From NCBI GenBank assembly GCA_944383465.1, contig CALWPQ010000010.1:1-37436 (forward strand): a stretch of 37,436 nucleotides of DNA, written 5' to 3'. The stretch is from an uncultured Clostridia bacterium (GTDB taxonomy: Bacteria; Bacillota; Clostridia; Peptostreptococcales; Anaerovoracaceae). Below are positions 15,125 through 23,964 of the stretch, one piece after another. The notes under the pieces were generated by a model. That model worked only from the letters and a program-made list of their open reading frames with translations, was not told the origin of the DNA and made no database searches. Each line of letters begins with the position of its first letter. Position 1 is the stretch's first letter. A program made the translations under genes and the position numbers.

Positions 15125-15904
15125 ATGAAACAAGACTTTTTTGAGATAGTATCAAATGAAAGACTGACGGGTAATGTGATGGAACTCGTGCTCAGGGGCG
15201 ATACTTCTGAGATAGCGGTACCTGGACAGTTTGTGAACATAAAGCTGGACGGCTTTTTTCTGCGGCGGCCGCTATCGGTGTGCAACTGCGAGCAGGGAGC
15301 AAATGCAGGTGCAAGCTGTGGCGCTATGGCAGGTAAAAGCGAGGGTATGCTGACGCTGATATACAAAATTGTCGGCGAGGGTACAAGAGCGCTTGCAGAG
15401 TACAAGGCGGGAGAGATGCTCGATCTTTTAACGGGACTTGGCAACGGTTATGATATAAGTAAGAGCGGCGATGAGCCCCTCCTCATCGGAGGAGGGGCAG
15501 GCGTGCCGCCTATGTTCCTGCTTTGCAGGAACCTCATCGCCGCTGGCACAAAACCTACGGTAATTCTCGGTTTCAACAGCAAAGCGGAAGTTTTTTACGA
15601 AAATGAATTTAAATCGCTCGGCGCACGCGTGATTGTCGCTACCGCGGACGGAAGCTATGGTGTCCGCGGATTTGTGACGGATGCTATGAAAGACATTTTG
15701 TATTCGTATACATATGCCTGCGGTCCGGAGCCGATGCTGCGCGCTGTGTATGAAAAGGCCGCCTGCGGAGGACAGTACAGCTTTGAAGAGCGTATGGGCT
15801 GCGGTTTCGGTGCGTGTATGGGCTGCTCATGCAAGACAAAGTACGGCAGTAAACGCATCTGCAAGGACGGTCCTGTGCTGGAAAAGGAGGAAATCATATG
15901 GTAG
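15125..15904 (+). CDS. pyrK: Dihydroorotate dehydrogenase B, electron-transfer subunit
   Basis: 259 aa FAD/[2Fe-2S] subunit passing electrons from dihydroorotate to NAD. FAD-binding FLRRPLSV is near residue 45. The NAD-binding motif LLIGGGAGVPP lies at about 119-129. The C-terminal iron-sulfur ligands are in CGFGACMGCSCKTK plus the following RICKDGPVL. A Gly/Ala-rich insert of about 16 residues (about 55-71) follows NCE. The region 15464-15544 encodes the NAD motif yet forms a perfect DNA cloverleaf, annotated separately. Its end overlaps pyrD by 7 bp. Confidence 0.95.
   Translation: MKQDFFEIVSNERLTGNVMELVLRGDTSEIAVPGQFVNIKLDGFFLRRPLSVCNCEQGANAGASCGAMAGKSEGMLTLIYKIVGEGTRALAEYKAGEMLDLLTGLGNGYDISKSGDEPLLIGGGAGVPPMFLLCRNLIAAGTKPTVILGFNSKAEVFYENEFKSLGARVIVATADGSYGVRGFVTDAMKDILYSYTYACGPEPMLRAVYEKAACGGQYSFEERMGCGFGACMGCSCKTKYGSKRICKDGPVLEKEEIIW
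15464..15544. other. Four-armed cloverleaf (cruciform) element inside pyrK
   Basis: An 81 bp stretch folds completely. The outer stem is AGCGGCGATGAG (15464-15475) with CTCATCGCCGCT (15533-15544), 12 bp. Arm A: CCCCTCCTC (15476-15484), loop ATCG, GAGGAGGGG (15489-15497). Arm B: AGGCG (15499-15503), loop TGC, CGCCT (15507-15511). Arm C: GTTCCTGC (15514-15521), loop TTT, GCAGGAAC (15525-15532). Unpaired at the junction: C15498 and AT 15512-15513. All 34 pairs are Watson-Crick. The reading frame is intact; the stretch encodes pyrK residues about 114-140, including the NAD motif. Function unknown. Confidence 0.85.
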
Positions 15905-16863
15905 ATTCAAAAACAGCAGAGGAAAAAATGATAAATATTGCTGATGCAGGTATGTGCAGCACTGAAGTCGTGCTGAGCGGTGTTATCCTCGATAATCCTA
16001 TCATTCCCGCGAGCGGTACTTTCGGTTACGGATACGAATTTGCTGAAATTTACGATATAAACTGCCTCGGCAGTCTGTCGTTTAAGGGCACTACGCGTGA
16101 ACCGCGCTTTGGAAACGCGCTGCCGCGCATAGCGGAATGCACGGCAGGACTTATAAATAGCATAGGACTGCAAAATCCCGGAGTCGAAAAAGTTATAAGC
16201 GAAGAGCTGCCTAAGCTCAGAGCTTGTTTTAAAAAACCGATAATTGCAAACATATGCGGATTTTCGATAGACGAGTATGCAGAAAACAGTGCGCTTCTCG
16301 ACAAGGAAGAGCAAGTCGAAATATTGGAAATAAATGTGAGCTGTCCTAATATCCATAACGGAGGAATGACCTTTGGCACAGAAGCGAAAATGGCAGCAGA
16401 GGTGACAAGGGCTGTAAAAAAAGTGACGAAAAAACCCGTTTACATCAAGCTGAGCCCTAATGTAACTGATATAACCGAAATTGCCAAGGCCTGCGAAGCT
16501 GCGGGGGCGGACGGCATCAGTCTTATAAATACAATGCTCGGAATGCGCATTGATTTAAATAAAAAGAAGCCGGTCATTGCCAATAAAATGGGAGGCTTTT
16601 CGGGCAGCGCTATTTTTCCGGTGGCGGTAAGAATGGTATATCAGGTGCATGAGGCCGTAAAAATTCCGATTATTGGAATGGGCGGCGTTGCGAGCGCGCG
16701 CGATGCAATCGAAATGATGCTTGCGGGAGCATCAGCGGTGCAGGTTGGGGCAGCAAATCTTGTCGATCCGTTTGCGAGCAAAAAAATAGTTGAAAATTTG
16801 CCAAAAGAAATGGCGAAATACAATATAACTTCACTGAGAGAAATAATAGGAGGTGCGCACTGA
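15898..16863 (+). CDS. pyrD: Dihydroorotate dehydrogenase B, catalytic subunit
   Basis: 321 aa FMN enzyme oxidising dihydroorotate to orotate; pairs with PyrK. Motifs: NPIIPASGTFGYG, FKGTTREPR, NSIGLQNPG, the catalytic-cysteine segment NVSCPNIHNGGMTFG (class 1B enzymes use Cys), IKLSPNVTDI and GMGGVASARDAIEMMLAGA. The start at 15898 follows AAGGAGG with 7 nt spacing. It overlaps pyrK by 7 bp and pyrF by 1 bp, so the three genes are translationally coupled. Confidence 0.96.
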   Translation: MVDSKTAEEKMINIADAGMCSTEVVLSGVILDNPIIPASGTFGYGYEFAEIYDINCLGSLSFKGTTREPRFGNALPRIAECTAGLINSIGLQNPGVEKVISEELPKLRACFKKPIIANICGFSIDEYAENSALLDKEEQVEILEINVSCPNIHNGGMTFGTEAKMAAEVTRAVKKVTKKPVYIKLSPNVTDITEIAKACEAAGADGISLINTMLGMRIDLNKKKPVIANKMGGFSGSAIFPVAVRMVYQVHEAVKIPIIGMGGVASARDAIEMMLAGASAVQVGAANLVDPFASKKIVENLPKEMAKYNITSLREIIGGAH

Positions 16864-17561
16864 TGGGCAAGGATGTGATAATAGCGTGCGACTTTGCGGG
16901 AAAACGTGAAGCGCTTGAATTTCTCGATTTATTCACTGACGAGAAACCTTATGTAAAAATAGGAATGGAGCTTTTTTATGCGGAAGGCCCGGAAATCGTG
17001 AGAGAAATTAAGCGCAGGGGACATAAAATTTTCTTGGATCTCAAGCTTCACGATATTCCGAATACGGTGATGAAGGCGATGAGTGTGCTTTCAAAGCTCG
17101 ATGTTGATATGTGCAATGTCCATGCAGGCGGTACAATCGCGATGATGGAGGCCGCGATACGTGGACTTACGCGTCAGGACGGCACAAGACCGCTTTTAAT
17201 TGCGGTTACGCAGCTTACTTCGACCGATCAGGAGAAAATGGCAAGCGACCTTCTCATAGAAAAACCGCTTGCGGATGTGGTGATGCACTATGCCAAAAAT
17301 GCAAAAGCGGCAGGGCTTGACGGCGTTGTCTGCTCACCTCTTGAAGCAGGTATGGTGCATAAAGTATGCGGCAGTTCTTTTCTTACGGTAACTCCAGGGG
17401 TACGCTTTGCCGGCGGCGAGAGCGGAGACCAGGCGCGCATAACAACACCGGCTCGTGCCAAGGAAATTGGCTCGGATTATATAGTAGTCGGCCGTCCGAT
17501 AACAGGTGATGCCGATCCGGTGGCGGCGTACAGACGCTGCGTGTTAGAGTTTGTTGATTGA
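16863..17561 (+). CDS. pyrF: Orotidine 5'-phosphate decarboxylase
   Basis: 232 aa; removes CO2 from OMP to give UMP. The catalytic Lys-Asp cluster lies in FLDLKLHDIPNTV (about residues 57-69). N-terminal IIACDFAGKREALEF, phosphate-binding VTPGVRFAGGESGDQ and VVGRPITGDADPV are canonical for the short (type I) family. The ATG overlaps the pyrD stop (TGATG) and follows AGGAGGTG. A 76 bp gap to pyrE contains no terminator. Confidence 0.96.
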   Translation: MGKDVIIACDFAGKREALEFLDLFTDEKPYVKIGMELFYAEGPEIVREIKRRGHKIFLDLKLHDIPNTVMKAMSVLSKLDVDMCNVHAGGTIAMMEAAIRGLTRQDGTRPLLIAVTQLTSTDQEKMASDLLIEKPLADVVMHYAKNAKAAGLDGVVCSPLEAGMVHKVCGSSFLTVTPGVRFAGGESGDQARITTPARAKEIGSDYIVVGRPITGDADPVAAYRRCVLEFVD

Positions 17562-17637
17562 TTTACAGATATAAGAACGTACAAGGGTACATAATGTTAT
17601 ACAAATTGAAAGATACGAGAGCAGGAGGAGAAAAGGT

Positions 17638-18285
17638 ATGAGCACTGACAATATTTCAAGGATAGTGGCAAAGGACTTGCTGGCAATTAAGGCAGTATTT
17701 TTCCGCCCGGACGAGCCGTTTACATGGGCGAGCGGCATTAAAAGCCCTGTTTACTGCGATAACCGGCTGACTCTCACATCTCCGGCTGTAAGAAATGATG
17801 TGGAAAACGCGCTTGCGGAGACAATAAAGAGAGAATATCCGCACGCGGAAGTACTTATGGGAACGAGTACGGCGGGAATAGCGCATGCTGCAATAACGGC
17901 GCACATCCTCGATATGCCGATGGGTTATGTGCGTTCAGGCGCAAAAGATCACGGCCGCGGCAATCAAATTGAGGGTCGGCTCGAGCCGGGGCAGAAAGTA
18001 GTTGTCGTTGAGGATCTTATTTCCACAGCGGGAAGCGCAGTTGAGGTTGTTAATGTGCTTCGCGAGGCAGGCGCAGAGGTGCTCGGAATTGTGAGCATTT
18101 TTACATACGGTATGAAAAAAGGACTTGAGCGCCTTGCCGAAGCAAAGGTAAAGAACGTCAGCCTTACGAATTTTGATATGATAGCCGAAATAGCTGCGCA
18201 GGAAAACTACATAAAGCCTGAAGATGTGAAGAGGCTTATCGCTTTTCGCAATAACCCGTCCGATGAAAGCTGGATTAAAAAATAG
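17638..18285 (+). CDS. pyrE: Orotate phosphoribosyltransferase
   Basis: 215 aa; transfers phosphoribose from PRPP to orotate giving OMP. The PRPP loop VVVVEDLISTAGSA (about residues 119-132) and the flexible catalytic loop VRSGAKDHGRGNQIEG are present, with FTWASGIKSPVYCDNR at the N-terminus. The start has GGAGGAG. The gene is placed after pyrF, and pyrB follows after a 113 bp AT-rich gap without a clear terminator. Confidence 0.96.
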   Translation: MSTDNISRIVAKDLLAIKAVFFRPDEPFTWASGIKSPVYCDNRLTLTSPAVRNDVENALAETIKREYPHAEVLMGTSTAGIAHAAITAHILDMPMGYVRSGAKDHGRGNQIEGRLEPGQKVVVVEDLISTAGSAVEVVNVLREAGAEVLGIVSIFTYGMKKGLERLAEAKVKNVSLTNFDMIAEIAAQENYIKPEDVKRLIAFRNNPSDESWIKK

Positions 18286-18398
18286 GCAGTAATTGGGGAA
18301 TTAAAGCTTCTTTTAAAAGCGCATAATTTAGATGAAAAAAACACATATATAATAAGTAGGGAAGTACGAATTTATTGTACAAATAAGGAGAAAACAGT

Positions 18399-19313
18399 AT
18401 GAAAAACCTTATAGATATTCTCGATTTGTCGGTAAACGAAATAGATGAACTCATAGACACAGCAAACGATATCATAGCAAATCCGGAGAAATATAGAGAA
18501 AAATGCAGATATAAGAAACTGGCGACATTGTTTTTTGAGCCTTCCACGCGCACGCGTCTTTCGTTTGAGGCGGCGATGATGGAGCTTGGCGGAAATGTTC
18601 TCGGATTTTCGGAAGCAGCCTCAAGCTCAGCCGCCAAAGGAGAGAGCGTAGCCGATACAATTACAGTTGTCAGCGGATATGCTGATATTATTGCAATGCG
18701 CCATCCAAAAGAGGGCGCGCCTATCGTTGCTGCGTCAAAAAGTCTCGTACCTGTAATAAATGCCGGAGACGGAGGACACCACCATCCGACACAGACACTG
18801 ACCGATCTTCTCACGATAAGCCGTACGTTTGGCAGGCTTGATAATATGACGGTTGGACTTTGCGGCGATCTCAAATTCGGCAGAACTGTGCATTCGCTTA
18901 TCGCTGCTATGTCGCGCTACACGGGAATAAAATTCGTGCTCATTTCACCGGAAGAATTAAAGGTGCCGCGCTATGTAAAGGAAACATATATCAAGGCAAA
19001 AGCAATACCTTACGAGCAGACTGAATCGCTTGACGAAGCGATAGAAAAGCTCGATATTCTCTATATGACACGAGTGCAGAGAGAAAGATTTTTTAATGAG
19101 GAAGACTATATCAGGCTCAAGGACAGCTACATTCTCACTCCTGAAAAGCTGAAAAATGCGAAAAAGGATCTCTGCATACTGCATCCGCTGCCGCGTGTAA
19201 ATGAAATCTCGACTGCGGTGGATGAAGACAGCCGCGCAAAGTACTTTGAACAGGCGCGCTGTGGCAAGTATATAAGGATGGCGCTGATACTCAAACTTCT
19301 GGAGGTGGAATAG
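18399..19313 (+). CDS. pyrB: Aspartate carbamoyltransferase catalytic chain
   Basis: 304 aa; joins carbamoyl phosphate to aspartate, the committed pyrimidine step. Carbamoyl-phosphate site [15 protein letters not shown] (about 46-60), [18 protein letters not shown] and [11 protein letters not shown] are diagnostic. The size matches catalytic chains of the E. coli type that pair with PyrI. It has its own RBS (AAGGAG) and directly abuts pyrI. Confidence 0.97.
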   Translation: MKNLIDILDLSVNEIDELIDTANDIIANPEKYREKCRYKKLATLFFEPSTRTRLSFEAAMMELGGNVLGFSEAASSSAAKGESVADTITVVSGYADIIAMRHPKEGAPIVAASKSLVPVINAGDGGHHHPTQTLTDLLTISRTFGRLDNMTVGLCGDLKFGRTVHSLIAAMSRYTGIKFVLISPEELKVPRYVKETYIKAKAIPYEQTESLDEAIEKLDILYMTRVQRERFFNEEDYIRLKDSYILTPEKLKNAKKDLCILHPLPRVNEISTAVDEDSRAKYFEQARCGKYIRMALILKLLEVE

Positions 19314-19730
19314 ATGAATGTCGATGCGATAAAGAACGGAATAGTTATAGATCATATCATCGCGGGAAAAGCGATGCAGATATACGAAATGCTTGGACTC
19401 GATAAGCTTGACAGCTCGGTAGCTGTGATAATGAATGTGCCAAGCGAGAAAATGGGTAAGAAAGATATAATCAAAATAGACAAGAATATAGAAATTGATC
19501 TCGATGTGCTCGGCTACATCAGTCCCAATATTACGGTTGACATCGTGGAGGACGGGCAGGTAACGAAAAAGAAGCATATAGCGCTGCCGGAAGAGCTTAC
19601 TGATATAATCGCCTGTAAAAATCCACGCTGCATCACCTCGACGGAACAGGGAATACACCATATATTCCGTCTGACAGACCGCGAAAAAGGCGTGTATCGC
19701 TGCGTTTACTGTGATACTGCCGCCAAATAG
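19314..19730 (+). CDS. pyrI: Aspartate carbamoyltransferase regulatory chain
   Basis: 138 aa; nucleotide-binding domain (about 1-95) followed by a zinc domain with ligands CKNPRC and CVYC, flanking ITSTEQGIHHIFRL. PyrI gives allosteric control of PyrB by nucleotides. So this operon carries both transcriptional (PyrR attenuator) and allosteric control. ATG follows GGAGGTGG. It is the last pyr gene, before a strong terminator. Confidence 0.95.
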   Translation: MNVDAIKNGIVIDHIIAGKAMQIYEMLGLDKLDSSVAVIMNVPSEKMGKKDIIKIDKNIEIDLDVLGYISPNITVDIVEDGQVTKKKHIALPEELTDIIACKNPRCITSTEQGIHHIFRLTDREKGVYRCVYCDTAAK

Positions 19731-19835
19731 CGAAGAGCATAAATTTGAAATTGTCTTTTTTATCAGAAGTCGCATTAAAAGATAACGGCGATTGGCATAA
19801 TATTGAAATGAGCTGAAATTACCAGTGATAAATTA

Positions 19836-19874
19836 AAAAAGTGTACATTTGGCGTGCTGAAATGTACACTTTTT
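19836..19874. terminator. Bidirectional terminator between pyrI and rqcH
   Basis: A 15 bp perfect stem: A5 then GTGTACATTT (19836-19850) with AAATGTACAC then T5 (19860-19874), loop of 9 nt. Flanking A and T runs make it a terminator in both directions, fitting the convergent pyr operon and rqcH. The rest of 19731-20026 shows no gene. Confidence 0.85.
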
Positions 19875-20026
19875 AATTTTATAGAGTGAACTAAGCAAAG
19901 AAGATAGGATATTCAGTCAATGTTGCGACTGCTGAGGTTATGCTGCCGCTTAAGAGTATTTAGGCAAAAAACACCTATTTCAGCGAGTGCGCAGATGAAA
20001 TATTATTCTGTGAGAAAATTTGCGCG

Positions 20027-21970
20027 CTATTTGCTGTCAGGAGTTTTAGGGTTGACCCATACAGTGCGGTTATTTGTAAATATGACCATTCCGGGCTTGG
20101 CGCCGTTTGGTTTTTTTACGAAGCGCACAGGTACATAGTCTACGGGGACGTTTTCCGATTCACGGGCTTTGCTGTGATACGCTGCGAGAGCTGCGGTTTC
20201 AAAAATTGCCTTTTCGGATATTTCATCAAGGGAGACTCCGCCTGTAAAAAGAATTGCATGCGAGCCGGGAATATCTTTGGTGTGAAACCATATGTCCTTG
20301 CTGCCGGCAGTTTTAAAGGTGAGCAGATCGTTTTCTTTATTGTTTCTTCCTATCAGTATGCGCAGGCCGTCCGAGGTATGGTATTCGTAAGGCGCGGTTT
20401 TGTTTTTTGCAGCGCCGGGGCGAAAAGCGTTTTTTCTGCGGCGCAGGTAACCGTTTTCAACGAGTTCGTTTCTGAGCTCTTCTATTTCTTCGACGGAGGA
20501 AGCGTTTGCGGCAAAAACGGAGACAGATTCGAGGTATTCTATGTCGCGCTCCGTTTCTTCGAGCTGGAGAGCTTTTTCCTTGACAGCTGTTTTGGCCTTG
20601 CCATATTTTTTGAAGTAGTTTTGCGCGTTCTTTGAGGGACTGTATTTTATATCGAGCGGAATTGTGACCGGACTGCCTGTGTAGTAATTCGTGACAGTCA
20701 CACTCGCATCTCCAGCTTTTGCAAGATGTATGTTTGCTGTAAGTAGTTCGCCGTAGAGGCGGAAGTCATCCGAGTTTTCGGCTTTCAGCAAATCCTCGGA
20801 AAGGCGCTGTTTTTTGAGATACAGTTTGTCGAGTGCGGATTTGAGCGCGTGCGAAATGTCATTTGATTTTTGTTTGATGCGATTTGAAGAATTCTTGTTT
20901 GCGTAAAAATATTCCGCGGCTTCGCTTACGGTGTCAAAACGTATCGCTTTGTAGTAGCTTTCGTATGCAGAGAGCGGGAATATATGAAATTCAACAGGTA
21001 TGCCGCTTGCATCTGTATAGACGACAGGGGTAAGAGCAGGAGCGGCTTTCGGTGAATGATTTTCTTTGCTATATGCTGTAAATGCAGCGCGCATTTGCAC
21101 AATTTTTTCATATATTATAGCGCTTAAATTGCAGACGGCAGCGCTTTGGGTGGCAGAGCTGATATTTTCAGTGTCTGCTCTTTCATCGTCAGCATTTTCG
21201 GCGCAGCTTTTTTCGCAGCTGGCGCCATTACATATGGTTTTAAAATCAGCGAGAGCATTTTCTGCGATATTATTGGCGACAGCGGGCGAAATTCCCTGCA
21301 CTTTTCCGAGAATTGCCTTTGCCAGCGCATTTTCATCAATGGCAGGAGCAGCAGTGCTGCTGTAAGGCGAACCGGCAGATGCTTTGCCGAAATCCATTGG
21401 GACTGCGAACAGTTTATCAATATCTGCAAATGATGCTTCTGTTATTTCATCGAGCGGAATTTTTCCCTGTGAAGGCGGGTATTCGTATATTTTACCGGGC
21501 AGGAGCTGCCTCACTCTGTTTACATCTATTGATATGCGCTTGATGCAGTCGATGATTTTTCCCGATTTGATGTCGAGCGCGATTATGTTGCTGTGCTTGC
21601 CCATTATTTCAAAGATCAGGCGTTTGTTTACGGAAAAACCGAGCTCGTTCATGGTTTCTACGTCTATTTCTATGATGCGCTCCGTTTCGCGCTGCCTGAT
21701 ATCCGTTATTCTGCCGCCTGAAAAGTGCTTGCGCATGAGCATGCAGAATGCAAGCGGAGCTGCTGGATTTGTGAAGCTTTCATGCGTCAGATGCACCCGC
21801 GCGTGTGAAGAATTGCACGAGGCGTAGAGTTTGAGATTTCCCGCGTGCGTGTGGATGTTAAATACGAGCTCGTCCGCGTCGGGCTGGTATATCTTTTCTA
21901 TTTTTCCGTATTTGATTTTATCAGCGAGCTCAAGAGTGACCGCCCGCGTTACAAGTCCGTCAAATGCCAT
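20027..21970 (-). CDS. rqcH: RqcH/NFACT ribosome-quality-control protein (FbpA-like)
   Basis: 647 aa, bacterial Rqc2 homologue. RqcH binds stalled 50S subunits with peptidyl-tRNA and adds C-terminal alanine tails. NFACT-N begins MAFDGLVTRAVTLELADKI and includes HARVHLTHE and FCMLMRKHFSGG; a coiled coil lies around residues 365-500 and NFACT-R near 535-640 (YEYHTSDGLRILIGRNNKEN, KDIWFHTKDIPGSHAI). Where Bacillus RqcH has LDRI this protein has TERI, so the Asp of the functional DR pair is Glu. Residues about 235-275 (SCEKSCAENADDERAD) form a low-complexity linker. Start chosen at the ATG 5 nt after AAGGTGA; the in-frame GTG at 21979 lies within that site. Confidence 0.93.
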   Translation of the reverse strand: MAFDGLVTRAVTLELADKIKYGKIEKIYQPDADELVFNIHTHAGNLKLYASCNSSHARVHLTHESFTNPAAPLAFCMLMRKHFSGGRITDIRQRETERIIEIDVETMNELGFSVNKRLIFEIMGKHSNIIALDIKSGKIIDCIKRISIDVNRVRQLLPGKIYEYPPSQGKIPLDEITEASFADIDKLFAVPMDFGKASAGSPYSSTAAPAIDENALAKAILGKVQGISPAVANNIAENALADFKTICNGASCEKSCAENADDERADTENISSATQSAAVCNLSAIIYEKIVQMRAAFTAYSKENHSPKAAPALTPVVYTDASGIPVEFHIFPLSAYESYYKAIRFDTVSEAAEYFYANKNSSNRIKQKSNDISHALKSALDKLYLKKQRLSEDLLKAENSDDFRLYGELLTANIHLAKAGDASVTVTNYYTGSPVTIPLDIKYSPSKNAQNYFKKYGKAKTAVKEKALQLEETERDIEYLESVSVFAANASSVEEIEELRNELVENGYLRRRKNAFRPGAAKNKTAPYEYHTSDGLRILIGRNNKENDLLTFKTAGSKDIWFHTKDIPGSHAILFTGGVSLDEISEKAIFETAALAAYHSKARESENVPVDYVPVRFVKKPNGAKPGMVIFTNNRTVWVNPKTPDSK

Positions 21971-21997
21971 AATTATCACCTTATTTCCTTATTGACC

Positions 21998-22027
21998 TTG
22001 CAGCCGCTGTTGCAAAAGTTGTATAAT
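21998..22027 (+). promoter_or_regulatory. SigA-type promoter of yicC
   Basis: TTGCAG (21998-22003), 18 bp spacer, TATAAT (22022-22027) in the 104 bp gap between divergent rqcH and yicC. Confidence 0.65.
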
Positions 22028-22074
22028 ATTTATATTATCATAAATTTTACATATAGAAAAGAGGAGAGAATTGT

Positions 22075-22959
22075 ATGGTAAAGAGTATGACTGGATTTGG
22101 CAGGAGTGAATATACCGACGAAAAACGCAGCATAATAGTTGAAATAAAGTCGGTAAATCACAGATACAGCGATATAAGTGTAAGAATGCCGCGGCGTTAT
22201 TCGTTTGCCGAGGATAAAATAAAAAACGCGGTGAAAGAAACTTTGCGCCGCGGAAAAGTTGACATTTCGATTCTGGTTGAAAATATAGCCGAGTCCGATG
22301 TAAATGTCAAGCTGAATACGATGATAGCAAGGCAGTATTACGATAATCTCAAGGAGCTTGCGGGAGAATTTGGACTCGACAATAATATTACGCTGCAGTT
22401 TCTCGCGACGCTGCCAGATGTGATGAAGTCAATGCCCGATGTTGAGGATGAAGAAGAAATGACAAAGGCGCTGCTTGCGGCAACGGACGGTGCGCTTGCA
22501 AAGATTGATGAAATGCGTACAGCCGAGGGGGCAAAGCTTGCGGAGGATCTCATAATGCGCGGCGAAACGATAAGAATGCTGGCGAAGAAAATTGAGCAAA
22601 GGTCGCCTCTGGTGACTAAGGCTTATGAGGAAAAGCTGCGCGAGCGCATAACTGAGCTCGTGGGTAAAAACGTAGCTGTGCCGGAGGACAGAATATTGCT
22701 TGAGGCGGCAATATTTGCGGACAAGTCGAGCATAACGGAAGAGCTTGTGCGTCTCGACAGCCACACGATGCAGCTTAAAAATATACTTTCAAACAGCAAT
22801 CAGCCGGATGGCAAGAAGCTCGACTTCCTTGTACAGGAGATGAACAGGGAAGCGAATACCATCGGCTCCAAGGCAAATGACATAGAAATAACGAACTTAA
22901 TGCTGGAAATGAAAGCCGAGATAGAGAAAATACGCGAACAGGTGCAGAATATTGAATAA
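22075..22959 (+). CDS. YicC-family endoribonuclease
   Basis: 294 aa. The N-terminal MVKSMTGFGRSEYTDEKRSI and VEIKSVNHRYSDISVRMPR segment and the C-terminal KLDFLVQEMNREANTIGSKA motif (DUF1732) define the YicC family, shown in E. coli and Bacillus to be an RNA-cleaving hexamer. RBS GAGGAG. In most Bacillota remA lies between yicC and gmk. Here only 148 bp separate them and no remA-like sequence is present. Confidence 0.93.
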   Translation: MVKSMTGFGRSEYTDEKRSIIVEIKSVNHRYSDISVRMPRRYSFAEDKIKNAVKETLRRGKVDISILVENIAESDVNVKLNTMIARQYYDNLKELAGEFGLDNNITLQFLATLPDVMKSMPDVEDEEEMTKALLAATDGALAKIDEMRTAEGAKLAEDLIMRGETIRMLAKKIEQRSPLVTKAYEEKLRERITELVGKNVAVPEDRILLEAAIFADKSSITEELVRLDSHTMQLKNILSNSNQPDGKKLDFLVQEMNREANTIGSKANDIEITNLMLEMKAEIEKIREQVQNIE

Positions 22960-22997
22960 ATATGGTGGAATTGAAGGACTGCGGGAGCAGATTTTTC

Positions 22998-23026
22998 TTG
23001 CGGATCAGACTGCGCAGTGTTATAAT
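22998..23026 (+). promoter_or_regulatory. SigA-type promoter of gmk-rpoZ
   Basis: TTGCGG (22998-23003), 17 bp spacer, TATAAT (23021-23026), 81 bp before the gmk ATG. Its position argues against the longer gmk frame that begins at a TTG overlapping the yicC stop. Confidence 0.65.
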
Positions 23027-23107
23027 AAAATTTACAAACGTCTTAGGAATATTTATGCGAATGGCAGCGGGGCAGCTTTGCCAATCCGCCGCACAAAGGA
23101 GAAACAA

Positions 23108-23701
23108 ATGGAGAAAGGCAAGCTGTTTGTAATTTCCGGTCCATCAGGAGTGGGAAAGGGCACGATTTGTAATCGCATATTAGAAGAGACTGGGATGAAA
23201 TTTTCTGTGTCGATGACGACGAGAAAGCCGCGTGAAAATGAAGAGCACGGCGTGAATTATTTTTTTGTCACAGATGAGGAATTCCAGAAGGTAGCCGATG
23301 AAGGTGGATTTTTGGAATATGCAGAGGTGTATGGCAACAGATACGGCACACCGATTGCGCAGACGCTCGAGAGGCTTGAAGTCGGAATTGATGTTATGCT
23401 CGATATCGACATACAGGGCGCGCAGAATGTAAAGAAGATTTATCCTGATGGTGTATTTATATTTGTCCTGCCGCCTTCACTTGAGGAGCTCAAAAACCGC
23501 ATTGTAACCAGAGGCTCAGAGACGGAGGAAACGCTTAAAATAAGGCTGGGGGCTGCGATAGCGGAACTTCAGCACGCAAGAGAATACGATTATTGTATAA
23601 TAAACGGAGATCTTGAAGAGGCGGTCGCTGCGGTAAAATCGATATGGTGTGCTGAACATTTGAGATTTTCGGAAGAAATTTTTAATAAGATTGATATATA
23701 A
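23108..23701 (+). CDS. gmk: Guanylate kinase
   Basis: 197 aa; phosphorylates GMP to GDP. P-loop GPSGVGKGT (residues 11-19), GMP-binding FSVSMTTRKPRENEEHGVNY, and the segment DIDIQGAQNVKKIYPDGVFIF. The ATG at 23108 follows AAGGAG and matches the family N-terminus. The open frame extends 52 codons upstream but those residues are not guanylate-kinase-like and the internal promoter lies there. rpoZ follows after 15 bp. Confidence 0.96.
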   Translation: MEKGKLFVISGPSGVGKGTICNRILEETGMKFSVSMTTRKPRENEEHGVNYFFVTDEEFQKVADEGGFLEYAEVYGNRYGTPIAQTLERLEVGIDVMLDIDIQGAQNVKKIYPDGVFIFVLPPSLEELKNRIVTRGSETEETLKIRLGAAIAELQHAREYDYCIINGDLEEAVAAVKSIWCAEHLRFSEEIFNKIDI

Positions 23702-23716
23702 AAGGGGGAATGTGGT

Positions 23717-23914
23717 ATGCTTTATCCATCCATAAACGAAATGAGAAAAAAGGCCGATAATAGGTACACGCTTGTAGTGCTTGCGGCGAAGCGTGCAAGG
23801 GATATTATAGACGGAAAGCCTAAGCTTGCAGATGTAGAAATTGATAGACCGGTGTCGATCGCGGCACACGAGATTGCGGAAGATCTCATCACATATAAGC
23901 GTGAGACGCTGTAA
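23717..23914 (+). CDS. rpoZ: RNA polymerase omega subunit
   Basis: 65 aa. MLYPSINEMRKKADNRYTLV and AAKRARDI are the conserved omega core, and the N-terminus matches Gram-positive forms. Omega assists beta-prime folding and, in some bacteria, ppGpp response. AAGGGGGAA serves as RBS. coaBC, often next, is absent; a terminator follows instead. Confidence 0.93.
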   Translation: MLYPSINEMRKKADNRYTLVVLAAKRARDIIDGKPKLADVEIDRPVSIAAHEIAEDLITYKRETL

Positions 23915-23964
23915 TACGGCAAATGCAAGATATAAATCATAAAATGCAAATGTGACACGAACAG

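Noticed and set aside
17977..17988. 12 bp perfect palindrome CGGCTCGAGCCG in pyrE
   Set aside because: Only one arm; the surrounding AAGATC/GATCTT pair is 6 bp over 60 nt, which is expected many times by chance.
19228..19262. Bulged 9 bp stem around the palindrome CAAAGTACTTTG in pyrB
   Set aside because: Contains a bulge and unpaired segment; the encoded SRAKYFEQA motif is conserved, so codon constraint can explain it.
22952..23107. N-terminal extension of 52 residues on guanylate kinase
   Set aside because: The frame is open but starts at a TTG overlapping yicC, has no kinase similarity, and contains a SigA promoter; the ATG at 23108 has a good RBS and matches the family N-terminus.
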